DNA of 64,000 nucleotides, taken from Tenacibaculum sp. MAR_2009_124. Lineage in GTDB: Bacteria > Bacteroidota > Bacteroidia > Flavobacteriales > Flavobacteriaceae. Below, piece after piece: positions 9,133-17,557 of this stretch (positions are counted from its first letter, which is position 1; the number at the start of each line of letters is the position of its first letter). The DNA is taken from contig NZ_FNSF01000005.1 of NCBI RefSeq assembly GCF_900105455.1, forward strand, positions 310,001 through 374,000. Reading direction: 5' to 3'. The notes beneath the pieces were generated by a model. It saw only the letters and a program-made list of their open reading frames with translations. It ran no database searches and was not told the origin of the DNA. Made by a program: the position numbers and the translations under genes.

Positions 9133-9426
9133 ATGGAAGTTTGTACACAAAAACATCAATATCGTTTATCGTACTCCAAACGTAATGCTTATCAATTACA
9201 TTTGGGACATAAAACTATTCAGCTTACTTTTTGTCAATTATTAGCTTTCAGAAAAAAAATTCTAGAGCATACGAGTTTTAACGGATTAGAAACTATTATA
9301 AATGAAGACAACTTCGTTTTAATCTTCGTTGCAGACCGTAATCATTTATTACTTCTTGATGTTTCTCAATTATTAGAATTGAACGAGCTCATACAATCTA
9401 TATTTACATCTAGCCCTGTAATTTAA
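9133..9426 (+). CDS. Conserved small protein of unknown function next to ferritin
   Basis: A 97-residue protein without signal peptide or membrane helix. It is rich in Leu and aromatic residues with an alpha/beta pattern (QYRLSYSKRNAYQLHLGHKTIQLTF, then NFVLIFVADRNHLLLLDVSQLLEL). I recognise no family. The well-formed promoter directly upstream and codon use like the neighbours support a real gene. Ferritin follows by about 100 bases in the same direction with its own -7 box, so the two may be co-regulated rather than strictly co-transcribed. Confidence 0.6.
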   Translation: MEVCTQKHQYRLSYSKRNAYQLHLGHKTIQLTFCQLLAFRKKILEHTSFNGLETIINEDNFVLIFVADRNHLLLLDVSQLLELNELIQSIFTSSPVI

Positions 9427-9493
9427 AGGGCTCTGCTTTACTAAGACTACTTTTAAATTAGGCTCCGTACTTCTTAACGCTTCTTTTAATGCG

Positions 9494-9501
9494 TATCTTT
9501 G
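9494..9501 (+). promoter_or_regulatory. -7 promoter element of the ferritin gene
   Basis: TATCTTTG fits the TAnnTTTG consensus and lies 30 bases before the ferritin ATG at 9531. The -33 region is poor (TTCT). The box falls inside the open frame that begins at 9489, which argues against using that earlier Met. Confidence 0.5.
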
Positions 9502-9530
9502 GCTTGCAATCATCTAAAACCACTAGTAAC

Positions 9531-10037
9531 ATGGAAACCGCAATAAGAAGAGACATGATTTTACATGTTGAAGTTGTCGATTTGTTGAATCATCAAATTA
9601 TGATGGAACAGAAAGCTTCTTCAAAATATTTAGCAATGGCATCTTGGTGTGACCAAAGAGAGTTAAGAAATAGTGCTAAATATTTTTACAGTCAAGCTGA
9701 AGAAGAACGCGCTCACATGATGAAAATTTTTAAGTTCGTTAATGATAATGGAGGAAGTGCACTTTCACCAACTGTTACTGAAGTATCTCACGAATATGAT
9801 AGTTTAAAAGGTATTTTCGAGGCGTCTTTAGATGCTGAAATTGAAGTTACGCAAGCGATACACAACGTGTTTAAAAAAGCCCGTCAGGTTGGAGATTTTA
9901 CTTCTGAAATATTTTTACAATGGTTTGTTACTGAACAAGCTGAAGAAGAAGAGAAAGTAAGAGATATTTTAGATATGATTGAACTAATGGGAGACTTCCC
10001 TTTAAGAATGATTGACGAAAGAATTCCTACGGAATAA
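9531..10037 (+). CDS. ftnA: Ferritin (iron storage, ferroxidase)
   Basis: I choose the ATG at 9531 (METAIRRDM), giving 168 residues, the usual size of prokaryotic ferritin; the frame upstream overlaps the promoter. The four-helix bundle carries the ferroxidase ligands: a Glu in IMMEQKASSKYL, the EERAHMM Glu-x-x-His on helix B, a Glu in the LDAEIEVTQAIH helix, and FVTEQAEEEE on helix D. It should oxidise Fe(II) and store it as mineral in a 24-mer in the cytoplasm. It lacks the Met haem ligand context of bacterioferritin. Followed by a bidirectional terminator. Confidence 0.92.
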   Translation: METAIRRDMILHVEVVDLLNHQIMMEQKASSKYLAMASWCDQRELRNSAKYFYSQAEEERAHMMKIFKFVNDNGGSALSPTVTEVSHEYDSLKGIFEASLDAEIEVTQAIHNVFKKARQVGDFTSEIFLQWFVTEQAEEEEKVRDILDMIELMGDFPLRMIDERIPTE

Positions 10038-10069
10038 CAGCATTATATACAGAAACAAAAACTGACAAA

Positions 10070-10104
10070 AAAAGAGCTTCGATTTGATTATCGAGGCTTT
10101 TTTG
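10070..10104. terminator. Bidirectional terminator between ferritin and the convergent membrane-protein gene
   Basis: A 9 bp stem (AGCTTCGAT / ATCGAGGCT with one G-T pair, 6-base loop) has Ts after it on the plus strand and a run of As before it, which is a T run on the minus strand. It can serve both convergent genes. Confidence 0.8.
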
Positions 10105-10118
10105 TTGTATTTATCATA

Positions 10119-11000
10119 TTACTCTCTTTTTCCATTGAGCATATCTTCAATTTCTTTTAGAGTCTTTTCAATCCGATCAAGTCTTTCTTCAATATTTGAT
10201 TCCTTCTTATCTTCCAAAGAATTCTGAAGTAAGCTAACAATAAAACCGAATAAAAAAACTGCAACTAAAACATTATGAAGAAAATGAACTAATTGAGAAA
10301 AGCTCTTTTTAGGTTTAAAACTATCTGAAAATAAAATATTGATTGTATATGGAAGAACTTCTTTATAACTCCAAAACTTATTGGATTTTATTATCTTTAA
10401 TTCGTTCTTCCTTTCTTTACTCAATAGCTCGAGTCTTCTCAGCCCCTTATCCAGTATTTCAATAACAGACATCTCAAAATCTCCTTTCAACTCAAAATCT
10501 TTATAACTCTTATCTTTTGGTTCAACCTCTATGAACCTTCCATAAGGCTCATTCGGAATTTCTTTATCTCTTTCGTAAAAATATAATGTACTACTACCTG
10601 TTGTTATTGAATAATCGGGTTCATCTTCGTGAAAAGGATCATTATCATTGAACCAATAAATGGTTTCTTTTTCCAATAATTTCTTGTCATTCTTTAAAAT
10701 GTTTTCAATAATTAACTTTTGATTGTCAATATCATTTTTATTGTAGTTTAATTCTAAATTATTCAGCTGTGATTTTTTTTCAAACGACAGTACTTTACTG
10801 TCTATTTCGATACTACTAGGGTCATTTTTTATGATAAGGACATAAATAATCGGAAAAACAACAACATGAATTAAAATAAAAAGAGAAATCATTTTTAATA
10901 ACAATACATTTTCTTTTCTTTCTTTCCCAATTTTCCACAGGTAATAGCTGACAAATAGTAAAACAAGTATGATAATAGTATTAATGACGAAATCTAACAT
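10119..11000 (-). CDS. Membrane protein of unknown function with C-terminal coiled coil
   Basis: A 293-residue protein. Two N-terminal transmembrane helices (residues 3-23 and 34-57) are followed by a charged ~170-residue soluble region (NNDDPFHEDEPDYSITTG-like acidic stretch). A third helix (about 240-260) and a C-terminal coiled coil ending in ERLDRIEKTLKEIEDML complete it. I do not recognise a family. It lies alone between two terminators. Confidence 0.6.
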   Translation of the reverse strand: MLDFVINTIIILVLLFVSYYLWKIGKERKENVLLLKMISLFILIHVVVFPIIYVLIIKNDPSSIEIDSKVLSFEKKSQLNNLELNYNKNDIDNQKLIIENILKNDKKLLEKETIYWFNDNDPFHEDEPDYSITTGSSTLYFYERDKEIPNEPYGRFIEVEPKDKSYKDFELKGDFEMSVIEILDKGLRRLELLSKERKNELKIIKSNKFWSYKEVLPYTINILFSDSFKPKKSFSQLVHFLHNVLVAVFLFGFIVSLLQNSLEDKKESNIEERLDRIEKTLKEIEDMLNGKRE

Positions 11001-11025
11001 AAAAACTTAATTATTACTGTAAATA

Positions 11026-11058
11026 TAAAAATCCCGCAGCATAGCTACGGGATTTTTT
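11026..11058 (-). terminator. Terminator of ahcY
   Basis: On the minus strand AAATCCCG / CGGGATTT forms the outer stem, extended by an inner AGC/GCT pair, and is followed by Ts. It lies about 40 bases after the ahcY stop. Confidence 0.8.
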
Positions 11059-11095
11059 ATATAATTCTTGATTCTAAAAATCTTGTATCGATTTT

Positions 11096-12412
11096 CTAGT
11101 ATCTATAGTGTTCTGGCTTGTATGGACCTTCAACAGTAACTCCAATATACTCAGCTTGATCGTTGCGTAATTCTGTTAACTCAACACCAATTTTAGCTAA
11201 ATGTAATTTTGCTACTTTTTCATCTAAGTGCTTAGGAAGCATATATACTTCATTTTTATAAGCATCAGAGTTATTCCATAATTCAATTTGCGCTAAGGTT
11301 TGATTTGTAAACGAGTTAGACATTACAAAACTTGGGTGTCCAGTTGCACAACCTAAGTTTACTAAACGTCCTTCTGCCAATACAATAATATCATTCCCAT
11401 TCACAGTATACTTATCTACTTGTGGCTTGATTTCAACTTTTGTATTACCATGATTTTCATTTAACCATTCCATTTCAATTTCATTATCAAAATGCCCAAT
11501 ATTACAAACAATCGTTTTATCTTTCATTGCTTCGAAATGCTCCGCACGAACGATATCTTTGTTTCCAGTTGTTGTAATAACAATATCAGCCTTACCAACA
11601 ACCGTTTCTAATTTCTTTACTTCAAAACCATCCATAGCTGCTTGTAATGCACAAATTGGATCAATTTCAGTAACGGTAACAATACTACCTGCACCTCTAA
11701 AAGAAGCCGCTGTACCTTTACCAACATCTCCGTAACCACAAACAATTACTCTTTTACCAGCCAACATTAAGTCAGTAGCTCTTCTAATTGCATCAACAGC
11801 CGATTCTTTACATCCGTATTTGTTGTCAAATTTAGATTTCGTTACAGAATCGTTTACATTAATAGCAGGCATTGGTAACGTACCATTTTTCATGCGCTCA
11901 TATAAACGGTGAACTCCAGTAGTAGTTTCTTCTGATAAACCTTTAATTCCATCCACTAAGTGAGGATATTTATCTAAAACCATATTGGTTAAATCACCAC
12001 CATCATCTAAAATTAGATTTAATGGCTTCTTATCTTCTCCAAAAAATAATGTTTGTTCAATACACCAATCAAACTCTTCTTCATTCATTCCTTTCCAAGC
12101 ATATACTGATGTTCCAGCAGCAGCAATTGCAGCAGCAGCTTGATCTTGAGTAGAAAAAATATTACAAGAACTCCAAGTTACTTCAGCTCCTAAAGCTTGT
12201 AACGTTTCAATTAAAACCGCAGTTTGGATTGTCATATGCAAACATCCTGCAATTCTAGTTCCTTTTAATGGTTGCTCATCTTTATACTCTTCACGTAAGC
12301 TCATTAACCCTGGCATTTCAGCTTCTGCCAATTCTATTTCTTTTCTTCCCCAATCAGCTAAAGAAATATCCTTAACTTTGTACGGAACGTATGTAGCTGT
12401 ATTTGTGCTCAT
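11096..12412 (-). CDS. ahcY: Adenosylhomocysteinase
   Basis: A 438-residue cytosolic enzyme that hydrolyses S-adenosylhomocysteine to adenosine and homocysteine, relieving product inhibition of methyltransferases. Family signatures are plain: [17 protein letters not shown] (81-97), the catalytic region [20 protein letters not shown] (185-204, with the Lys and Asp), the NAD-binding GYGDVGKG (226-233), and the C-terminal KPEHYRY that reaches the neighbouring subunit's cofactor. Length is normal. It is a single-gene transcript with its own terminator, divergent from the phosphopantetheinyl transferase gene across a 63-base gap. Confidence 0.97.
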   Translation of the reverse strand: MSTNTATYVPYKVKDISLADWGRKEIELAEAEMPGLMSLREEYKDEQPLKGTRIAGCLHMTIQTAVLIETLQALGAEVTWSSCNIFSTQDQAAAAIAAAGTSVYAWKGMNEEEFDWCIEQTLFFGEDKKPLNLILDDGGDLTNMVLDKYPHLVDGIKGLSEETTTGVHRLYERMKNGTLPMPAINVNDSVTKSKFDNKYGCKESAVDAIRRATDLMLAGKRVIVCGYGDVGKGTAASFRGAGSIVTVTEIDPICALQAAMDGFEVKKLETVVGKADIVITTTGNKDIVRAEHFEAMKDKTIVCNIGHFDNEIEMEWLNENHGNTKVEIKPQVDKYTVNGNDIIVLAEGRLVNLGCATGHPSFVMSNSFTNQTLAQIELWNNSDAYKNEVYMLPKHLDEKVAKLHLAKIGVELTELRNDQAEYIGVTVEGPYKPEHYRY

Positions 12413-12448
12413 ATTTTTTGTATATTTTTTATCAAACTTTTCGAGCTA

Positions 12449-12456
12449 CAAAGTTA
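12449..12456 (-). promoter_or_regulatory. -7 element of the ahcY promoter
   Basis: On the minus strand the sequence is TAACTTTG, a full TAnnTTTG match 37 bases before the ahcY ATG. The -33 region is not a good match. It lies in the 63-base gap shared with the divergent gene. Confidence 0.45.
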
Positions 12457-12475
12457 CGGAATAACTTTTTAACTT

Positions 12476-13102
12476 ATGCCTCTCTATAAAACTGTAAATG
12501 TTAATAATACCACCCAAGTACTAATTTGGAAAATTGAAGAATCATTTGATGATTTATTTTCTGAAATTGACTTAACCGATGCAAGTAAAAATAGGGTTGA
12601 AGGAATGAAATCTGATTTGCATCAAAGAGGTTTTTTAAGCATTCGCCATTTATTAAACCTTGTTGGATACACCGATCATGATCTTATTTATGATGAATTT
12701 GGAAAACCTCATTTAAAAGATGGCAAATACATTTCTATAACTCACTCTTTTACGTTTACTGGTATTATTGTTTCTTCGGATACTCCTGTTGGTATTGATA
12801 TTGAAAAAAGGCGCGATAAAATTGTAAAAATTGCACACAAGTTTACTCCTATTGAAGAATATAAGTCAATTGCTAATCACGATGCTTTGGTGAGTAAGCT
12901 AACTATTGTTTGGGGAGCAAAAGAAAGTTTGTATAAAATATATGGTAAAAAGAAACTCTTGTTTTTAAACCATATGTATATCGAGGATTTTTCTTTTGAT
13001 ACGGATCAAACTACAGGTAAAATATTATATGAAGGTCAAACTTCGGAATATGAGATTAAATTCTTGGAAATTGAAGACTTTACATGCGTTTATGCGTATT
13101 AA
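12476..13102 (+). CDS. 4'-phosphopantetheinyl transferase (Sfp-type)
   Basis: A 208-residue protein with the superfamily's magnesium and CoA-binding motifs GIDIE (106-110) and WGAKESLYK (146-154), plus the earlier KYISITHS (85-91). It moves phosphopantetheine from CoA onto a carrier-protein serine. The length and split motifs fit the Sfp class rather than short AcpS. The target carrier is not in this window; fatty-acid ACP or a secondary pathway are both possible. It heads a run of plus-strand genes but sits 56 bases before the thiamine group, so co-transcription is possible and not proven. Confidence 0.88.
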   Translation: MPLYKTVNVNNTTQVLIWKIEESFDDLFSEIDLTDASKNRVEGMKSDLHQRGFLSIRHLLNLVGYTDHDLIYDEFGKPHLKDGKYISITHSFTFTGIIVSSDTPVGIDIEKRRDKIVKIAHKFTPIEEYKSIANHDALVSKLTIVWGAKESLYKIYGKKKLLFLNHMYIEDFSFDTDQTTGKILYEGQTSEYEIKFLEIEDFTCVYAY

Positions 13103-13158
13103 ACATGTTTTTTCTGAAGTTTAGAAATAAGAACTATTTTTGCTAGAAATCATTTTTA

Positions 13159-13419
13159 ATGAATATCTCAGTAGAACTCACTTTATCTCCACTTCAAAAT
13201 GAATTTGAAGAACCAATCATCAATTTTATTAAAAAACTTAGAGCCTCAGGATTAACTGTTTTGGAAAATCCTCTAAGCACCCAGGTTTACGGAAACTATG
13301 ATGAAGTAATGCAGCTATTACAAACTGAAATAAAAAATGTTTTCGAATACATAGACAATGGTCTTATTTTTATTAAGATTGTAAAATCAGACAGAAGTGA
13401 TTATGAGCCAAATTTTTGA
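13159..13419 (+). CDS. Thiamine-binding (YkoF/MTH1187-like) small protein
   Basis: An 86-residue ferredoxin-like alpha/beta protein starting MNISVELTLSPL with NPLSTQVYGNYDEVMQLL in the middle, the pattern of the MTH1187/YkoF thiamine-binding family. Family members bind thiamine or related pyrimidines in the cytoplasm. It overlaps the PnuC-type transporter start by 17 bases (ATG at 13403), so the genes are coupled. This context is the main reason to favour thiamine as the substrate of the operon. Confidence 0.7.
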   Translation: MNISVELTLSPLQNEFEEPIINFIKKLRASGLTVLENPLSTQVYGNYDEVMQLLQTEIKNVFEYIDNGLIFIKIVKSDRSDYEPNF

Positions 13420-14032
13420 TATTCTTTTCGGCCAATATTCTACGTATGATACCTTAGATATTGTTTTAGAAATTACCGCTGTAATTTTCGGTTTTTTGTC
13501 GGTCTGGTTCTCTAAAAACAATAATATTTGGGTATTCCCTACAGGAATGATTAGCACCGCTATTTTCGTGTATTTATTGTTAAAATGGGAATTATTAGGG
13601 GACATGATGATTAACGCCTATTACTTTATCATGAGTGTATACGGATGGTATATATGGACACGTAAAGTCAATGGAGATCGTGCTACCCCTATTTCAAAAA
13701 CAACGGCAATAGAAAAACAAATTAGTGTCCTTATTTTTATAGCAACACTTGGGTTTGTTTATTTAGTATATACTATTTTTGATAAATGGAATGACTGGAC
13801 GGCTTATGCTGATACCATTACAACTGCCATATTTTTTGTAGGAATGTGGTTAATGGCACGACGAAAAATTGAGAACTGGATTTACTGGATTATCGGTAAT
13901 ATTATTTCGGTTCCTCTTTATTTTTATAAGGGTTTCACCTTCACAAGCTTCCAATATTTCATTTTTACATTTGTCGCAATTTCAGGATACAAAGCATGGA
14001 AAAAAAATATAAACAGCAACCAATTAATTTAG
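13403..14032 (+). CDS. pnuC: PnuC-family vitamin transporter, thiamine or nicotinamide riboside (PnuT-like)
   Basis: A 209-residue membrane protein with about seven helices and the family's aromatic motifs WVFPTGMISTAIFVYLL, YYFIMSVYGWYIWTR and NWIYWIIGNIISVPLYF. I use the ATG at 13403 rather than the GTG at 13397. PnuC proteins are facilitators that rely on a cytoplasmic kinase to trap the substrate. The neighbours, a thiamine-binding protein and a P-loop kinase, suggest thiamine (PnuT), which fits the TPP-riboswitch-controlled outer-membrane receptor elsewhere in the window. Nicotinamide riboside cannot be excluded. Confidence 0.85.
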   Translation: MSQIFDILFGQYSTYDTLDIVLEITAVIFGFLSVWFSKNNNIWVFPTGMISTAIFVYLLLKWELLGDMMINAYYFIMSVYGWYIWTRKVNGDRATPISKTTAIEKQISVLIFIATLGFVYLVYTIFDKWNDWTAYADTITTAIFFVGMWLMARRKIENWIYWIIGNIISVPLYFYKGFTFTSFQYFIFTFVAISGYKAWKKNINSNQLI

Positions 14033-14649
14033 TCAAAGTTGTTTTGTTCGGGCCGGAAAGTACTGGTAAAACAACACTTTCAGGACAGTTAGCTAGACAT
14101 TACAATACCGTTTGGGCTCCTGAATATGCAAGGGAGTATTTGCAAGACAAATGGAACAATGAACGTAAAACTTGCGAAGAAAGTGACTTATTGCCTATTG
14201 CTGAAGGGCAAATGAAACTAGAAAACGAATTGGCAAAAAAAGCGGATAAAGTACTTGTTTGTGATACGGATCTATTAGAAACGAAAGTGTATTCTGAAGC
14301 GTATTATGGAGGTTTTGTGGATCCTACTTTAGATGAAGCAGCCAAATCGAATTCCTATGATATTTACTTTTTAACCTATATTGATACGCCTTGGGAGGCC
14401 GACGATTTAAGAGACAGACCTGAGCAACGATTGGAAATGTTTGAAGCTTTTGAAAAGGCTTTAAAAAAATACAATCGCTCGTATGTTTTGTTGAAAGGAG
14501 ATAAGGAAACTCGATTAAAAAAAGCGGTGGAAGTAATTGACAAGCTACTTGCTGGTAAAGAAAATTTATATTCTTTTTCCAAAACTCTTACCGATTTGGA
14601 CATGCATTTTATGCATCAAGATAACCCTATGACGAATGATCTTTTTTAA
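13996..14649 (+). CDS. P-loop kinase of the NadR ribosylnicotinamide-kinase type
   Basis: A 217-residue AAA_28/NadR-like kinase with Walker A GPESTGKTT (19-27), EYAREYL after it, a Walker B-like VLVCDTDLL, and the lid RDRPEQR. It lacks the NMN adenylyltransferase domain of full NadR. It overlaps the transporter by 37 bases, so it is co-translated and probably phosphorylates the imported vitamin. In NAD salvage that would be nicotinamide riboside. With the thiamine-binding protein at the head of the operon, a thiamine kinase role is an open alternative. Confidence 0.8.
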   Translation: MEKKYKQQPINLVKVVLFGPESTGKTTLSGQLARHYNTVWAPEYAREYLQDKWNNERKTCEESDLLPIAEGQMKLENELAKKADKVLVCDTDLLETKVYSEAYYGGFVDPTLDEAAKSNSYDIYFLTYIDTPWEADDLRDRPEQRLEMFEAFEKALKKYNRSYVLLKGDKETRLKKAVEVIDKLLAGKENLYSFSKTLTDLDMHFMHQDNPMTNDLF

Positions 14650-14792
14650 TACGATTTGTCATTAAAAATTTCGTGTGTATTAATTGAATTATGTTTTCAT
14701 TATAATAGGCAACAAAATAAAGCATAGCCTTAGCAATAGAATGCAAAAAGAAACTGTTTATATGGGAAATATTTATTTATAAATTGTATAGA

Positions 14793-15194
14793 ATGCAAAA
14801 AGATCAGGTTTTAAAAGAGCTAAGCTTTAAAGCAATTCGTAGTTCTGGTAGCGGTGGACAGCATGTCAATAAAGTATCTTCTAAAGTAGAACTTAGCTTT
14901 TCTATTGCTGCTTCAGAAGGACTTTCAGACAACGAAAAAGATAGACTTCTTAAAAAGCTATCGGGTAAATTATCTAAGGAAGGTAGTATTACACTCACCT
15001 CTCAAGAGAGTCGTTCACAACACAGAAATAAAGAATTGGTTATTGAACGTTTTTTAAACCTGATTCAACAAGCATTGATTGTTCCGAAGGTTCGAAGGAA
15101 AACCAAACCCAGCAGAGCTTCAAAAAGGAAACGATTGGATTCTAAAAAACAGCATTCTGAGAAAAAAGACAATCGTAAAAAGTTTCGGTTTTGA
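14793..15194 (+). CDS. arfB: Ribosome-rescue peptidyl-tRNA hydrolase ArfB (YaeJ-type)
   Basis: A 133-residue protein from the ATG at 14793 (the frame extends to a TTG at 14784). The release-factor catalytic loop is SGSGGQHVNKV (GGQ at 21-23), followed by the family's LTSQESRSQHRNK and a highly basic unstructured tail (RRKTKPSRASKRKR). ArfB inserts that tail in the empty mRNA channel of a stalled ribosome and hydrolyses the peptidyl-tRNA. It lacks the codon-recognition domains of RF1/RF2. The 16-base sequence ATAGAATGCAAAAAGA around the start also occurs about 52 bases upstream. Confidence 0.92.
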   Translation: MQKDQVLKELSFKAIRSSGSGGQHVNKVSSKVELSFSIAASEGLSDNEKDRLLKKLSGKLSKEGSITLTSQESRSQHRNKELVIERFLNLIQQALIVPKVRRKTKPSRASKRKRLDSKKQHSEKKDNRKKFRF

Positions 15195-15298
15195 TATAGA
15201 TTCTTTTTTCAATTAGAACTACAGATGTGTAATGATTATTTATAGTTTCTGATCGAGATCTTGTTCTCCTAGAATTGCCATTATCTAATAATGAACAC

Positions 15299-15460
15299 TT
15301 AGCCATTAAATAAAGACCTTGATTGATTTAAAATATCTGCTTTACTATCCTTGGTAAGCCCTCTATTTTCAGCTTTCTCAAGTTTAGCACGAATCCAATC
15401 TATTTGAGCCTTTAACGATTCATCATCCGGTTCTGTTAAAGAAATACTTTTTTTTGCCAT
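15299..15460 (-). CDS. ParD-like ribbon-helix-helix antitoxin, orphan
   Basis: I choose the ATG at 15460 (MAKKSISLTEPDDESLKAQ), giving 53 residues; the frame upstream to 15565 has no coding character. The first 20 residues match the beta strand and first helix of ParD-type antitoxins. The usual SEVVR segment is replaced by NRGLTKDSKADILNQS, so the family call is tentative. ParE toxins normally follow the antitoxin, but no ORF lies downstream on this strand, so it is an orphan or a remnant. It lies in the same orientation as the accessory cassettes to its right. Confidence 0.45.
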   Translation of the reverse strand: MAKKSISLTEPDDESLKAQIDWIRAKLEKAENRGLTKDSKADILNQSRSLFNG

Positions 15461-15758
15461 CATTCCAACTTTTGATGTTAATATACGCCAAAAACGAACT
15501 ATGTCAAAATTATGTACCCAACAGTCATCGTAAAACAGTGTTGATGAACTCAAACAGTATTGCATTGGTGGGAAAGTAAGTGTTTTTATAATTAGGGTTT
15601 ATAAGTAATACCAAATATCTTTTAGAGCATATTCGGTAGTATATGTTTATCTCTAAAGAAAAATCAATACCATTCTTCTAAAAAAAGCCATGTTGAAAAC
15701 GATTATCTAATTTAAGAATACATTTTTTTGGTTATTTCCGACGTACTTGCAACGAATC
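15461..15758. other. Non-coding stretch left of the cassette region
   Basis: AT-rich sequence with no convincing ORF or terminator. Under the cassette reading it would be the beginning of the unit that starts GTTGCCTG at 15764 on the minus strand and leads to the ParD-like gene. I do not find the complementary core expected at the far end of such a unit. Confidence 0.4.
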
Positions 15759-15817
15759 AGGCAACAAGGCATATAGCGTTAGCCTATCGGCACGCCATAT
15801 GCTTAGTTATTGTGCCC
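15759..15817 (-). repeat. attC-like inverted repeat (site A1) overlapping the lmuB stop codon
   Basis: Read on the minus strand: outer core GGGGCACAATAAC, stem half AGCATATGGCG, a 15-base spacer, stem half CGCTATATGCC, then core GTTGCC. The stem halves pair at 9 of 11 positions. The stop and last codons of lmuB lie within the left core, as gene ends often do at integron attC sites. The outer core is complementary (GGGG, ACAA) to the start of the same unit, (G)TTGTACCCC at 18676-18667. Confidence 0.5.
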
Positions 15818-17513
15818 CGTTTTCATTTATTGTAGATTCTAAATAAGGCTTCATTTCGTTAAATACTTTCCCAAACTGTTCCTTAAGTAGAAGACTTCTT
15901 TTTTCAGTCAATTCTATTATATTACTTTTTTCTATTTCAGCAGTATCGGGTAATTCTTCAAGTGCCAGAATAAGCTGCGAATCTTTTGGTTGCTGTGATA
16001 AAATGAAATCTATCAAAATTGGTAAATTCTCACTGTCTTGACCCTGCTGATTTGGTGAATCAATAACAATAGGACAAAATGCAGAAGAGCCTTCTTTTCG
16101 TATTGTATGAAGGATACTATAGTAGTAAGCCATTAAAGCTCTTGGCATGGCACTACCTGATTCCTTGATACTTGCATCAATTCTTGAATAAGACTTTTCA
16201 GATAAAGAATGAACATTAAGCTTTTTCAAAAAGCGAGACATCAATTCTCTATAATCTGTTTTAATCCTATTTGACCTTTTGCGGTCTTCAAATCTTTTAA
16301 CATCTGCTTCATATTCCTTCTGTAGCAATAACTTTGATTTCAGTTCTTCTTCATACTCACTAATCTCGCTTTCGAACAGTTTTCTTATTTCTTTTTTACC
16401 CTCACTTTCAATTACATCTTTGAGTTTTACTTTCTCTTTTTTACTTTCTAACTGCTTTTGAATTTCGACTATGGTTTTATTATTAGTCGAAAACTTGTTG
16501 TTAGTTTTTTCTATTTTACCCTTAACAGCAGATAATTCTTCTTTTAATTCTATAATTAAGTCTAAACACCTTTGTTCATCTTTTGCAATTCCAAAACGTT
16601 CTGAAAAATTATTTTCATAATCAGCTCCGCAGCTTGGGCAAGAAACGACTTCCTCTAAGTTATTTACAGCGAATTCATAATCACTATTTGTTTCACTTAA
16701 AGCCTTTTGTGTGATAATTAATTGAGATTCTATGTTGATTTTATGATTATAAAGATGTGTTAACTCATGTTTTAGCTGGTTTTGAGATTTATTTAAAACT
16801 TCACAATTCACAAGTAATTCAGTGATTTGAATTTGAAAATCTTCGATATCAATATTGAAGTCAATCTTCGATAATTTTTCCTTTAAGTTTTTAAGTAAAC
16901 TACGTACAATTGCTAAATCTTTATCTATTTCCGATATCCCAATATTAACTAGACTTAATTCATTTTTCGCTTCATAAAATTTATTAGGTCGAATTCCAGT
17001 ATGATAATTTACAATACTCGTTTTAGCATTAGGAAGATATAGTTTAGAGAATGAAGACCAGTTTGCTGTCCAACTCTTATCTTGGTCAGCATAGTAAGGG
17101 AGTAATAGGTAAGCAGGCGGAGGCGTTACTATTTCACCTTTTTTGTTAGGTAACTGAATTTTAAAATCAAAAAGTGAAGTGAAATATTCGGACAAATCTG
17201 AAACCTTACCAAAAGCTTCTAATTGATTTTTGTTATTATCAAATATGCTGTAACTCTTACCATTTCTTAAGATATGCAGAGTTTCATTTTCAATAGAAAA
17301 TTCAATTAATGAAATTACATTTGCATCCCTCCAATTAGGATGAAGGTTCTGTGGTTCAGCACCAAAAGTCTGATATATAGACTTTAATAAACAGGATTTA
17401 CCTGTACTATTTCTTCCTAGTATTATCGTTCTTTTGCTGTTGAAGTTTACTTCTCGTGCCTTGTCCTCTTTTAGTGACAATAGTAGCATCCTCTTTAATT
17501 TGAACTCCTTCAT
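15807..17513 (-). CDS. lmuB: Lamassu LmuB-like SMC/Rad50-type ATPase
   Basis: A 568-residue ABC-type ATPase. Walker A is GRNSTGKS (33-40). A long charged coiled coil is broken by one CxxC, SCPSCGAD (Cys292/Cys295), placed like a Rad50 zinc hook. The C-terminal lobe has VIDSPNQQGQD (483-493) as Walker B and D-loop. It follows a Cap4-like nuclease gene, as in Lamassu anti-phage systems, where the ATPase senses DNA ends or structures and releases the nuclease. A third component (LmuC) is not visible. The final three codons and the stop overlap attC-like site A1. Bases 17514-17557 separate it from lmuA. Confidence 0.78.
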   Translation of the reverse strand: MKEFKLKRMLLLSLKEDKAREVNFNSKRTIILGRNSTGKSCLLKSIYQTFGAEPQNLHPNWRDANVISLIEFSIENETLHILRNGKSYSIFDNNKNQLEAFGKVSDLSEYFTSLFDFKIQLPNKKGEIVTPPPAYLLLPYYADQDKSWTANWSSFSKLYLPNAKTSIVNYHTGIRPNKFYEAKNELSLVNIGISEIDKDLAIVRSLLKNLKEKLSKIDFNIDIEDFQIQITELLVNCEVLNKSQNQLKHELTHLYNHKINIESQLIITQKALSETNSDYEFAVNNLEEVVSCPSCGADYENNFSERFGIAKDEQRCLDLIIELKEELSAVKGKIEKTNNKFSTNNKTIVEIQKQLESKKEKVKLKDVIESEGKKEIRKLFESEISEYEEELKSKLLLQKEYEADVKRFEDRKRSNRIKTDYRELMSRFLKKLNVHSLSEKSYSRIDASIKESGSAMPRALMAYYYSILHTIRKEGSSAFCPIVIDSPNQQGQDSENLPILIDFILSQQPKDSQLILALEELPDTAEIEKSNIIELTEKRSLLLKEQFGKVFNEMKPYLESTINENGAQ

Positions 17514-17557
17514 TTTTCCAATTTCTTAGGGTTCTAACTAGTTGTTTAAAATTCCCT

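Noticed and set aside
14708..14740. GGCAAC followed by a GCATAGCC-like arm, resembling the left half of site A1
   Set aside because: No pairing right arm or complementary core nearby, and it lies between ordinary plus-strand genes.
14738..14806. Repeated ATAGAATGCAAAAAGA around the arfB start
   Set aside because: A single short duplication, too little to call regulatory; perhaps a slippage event.
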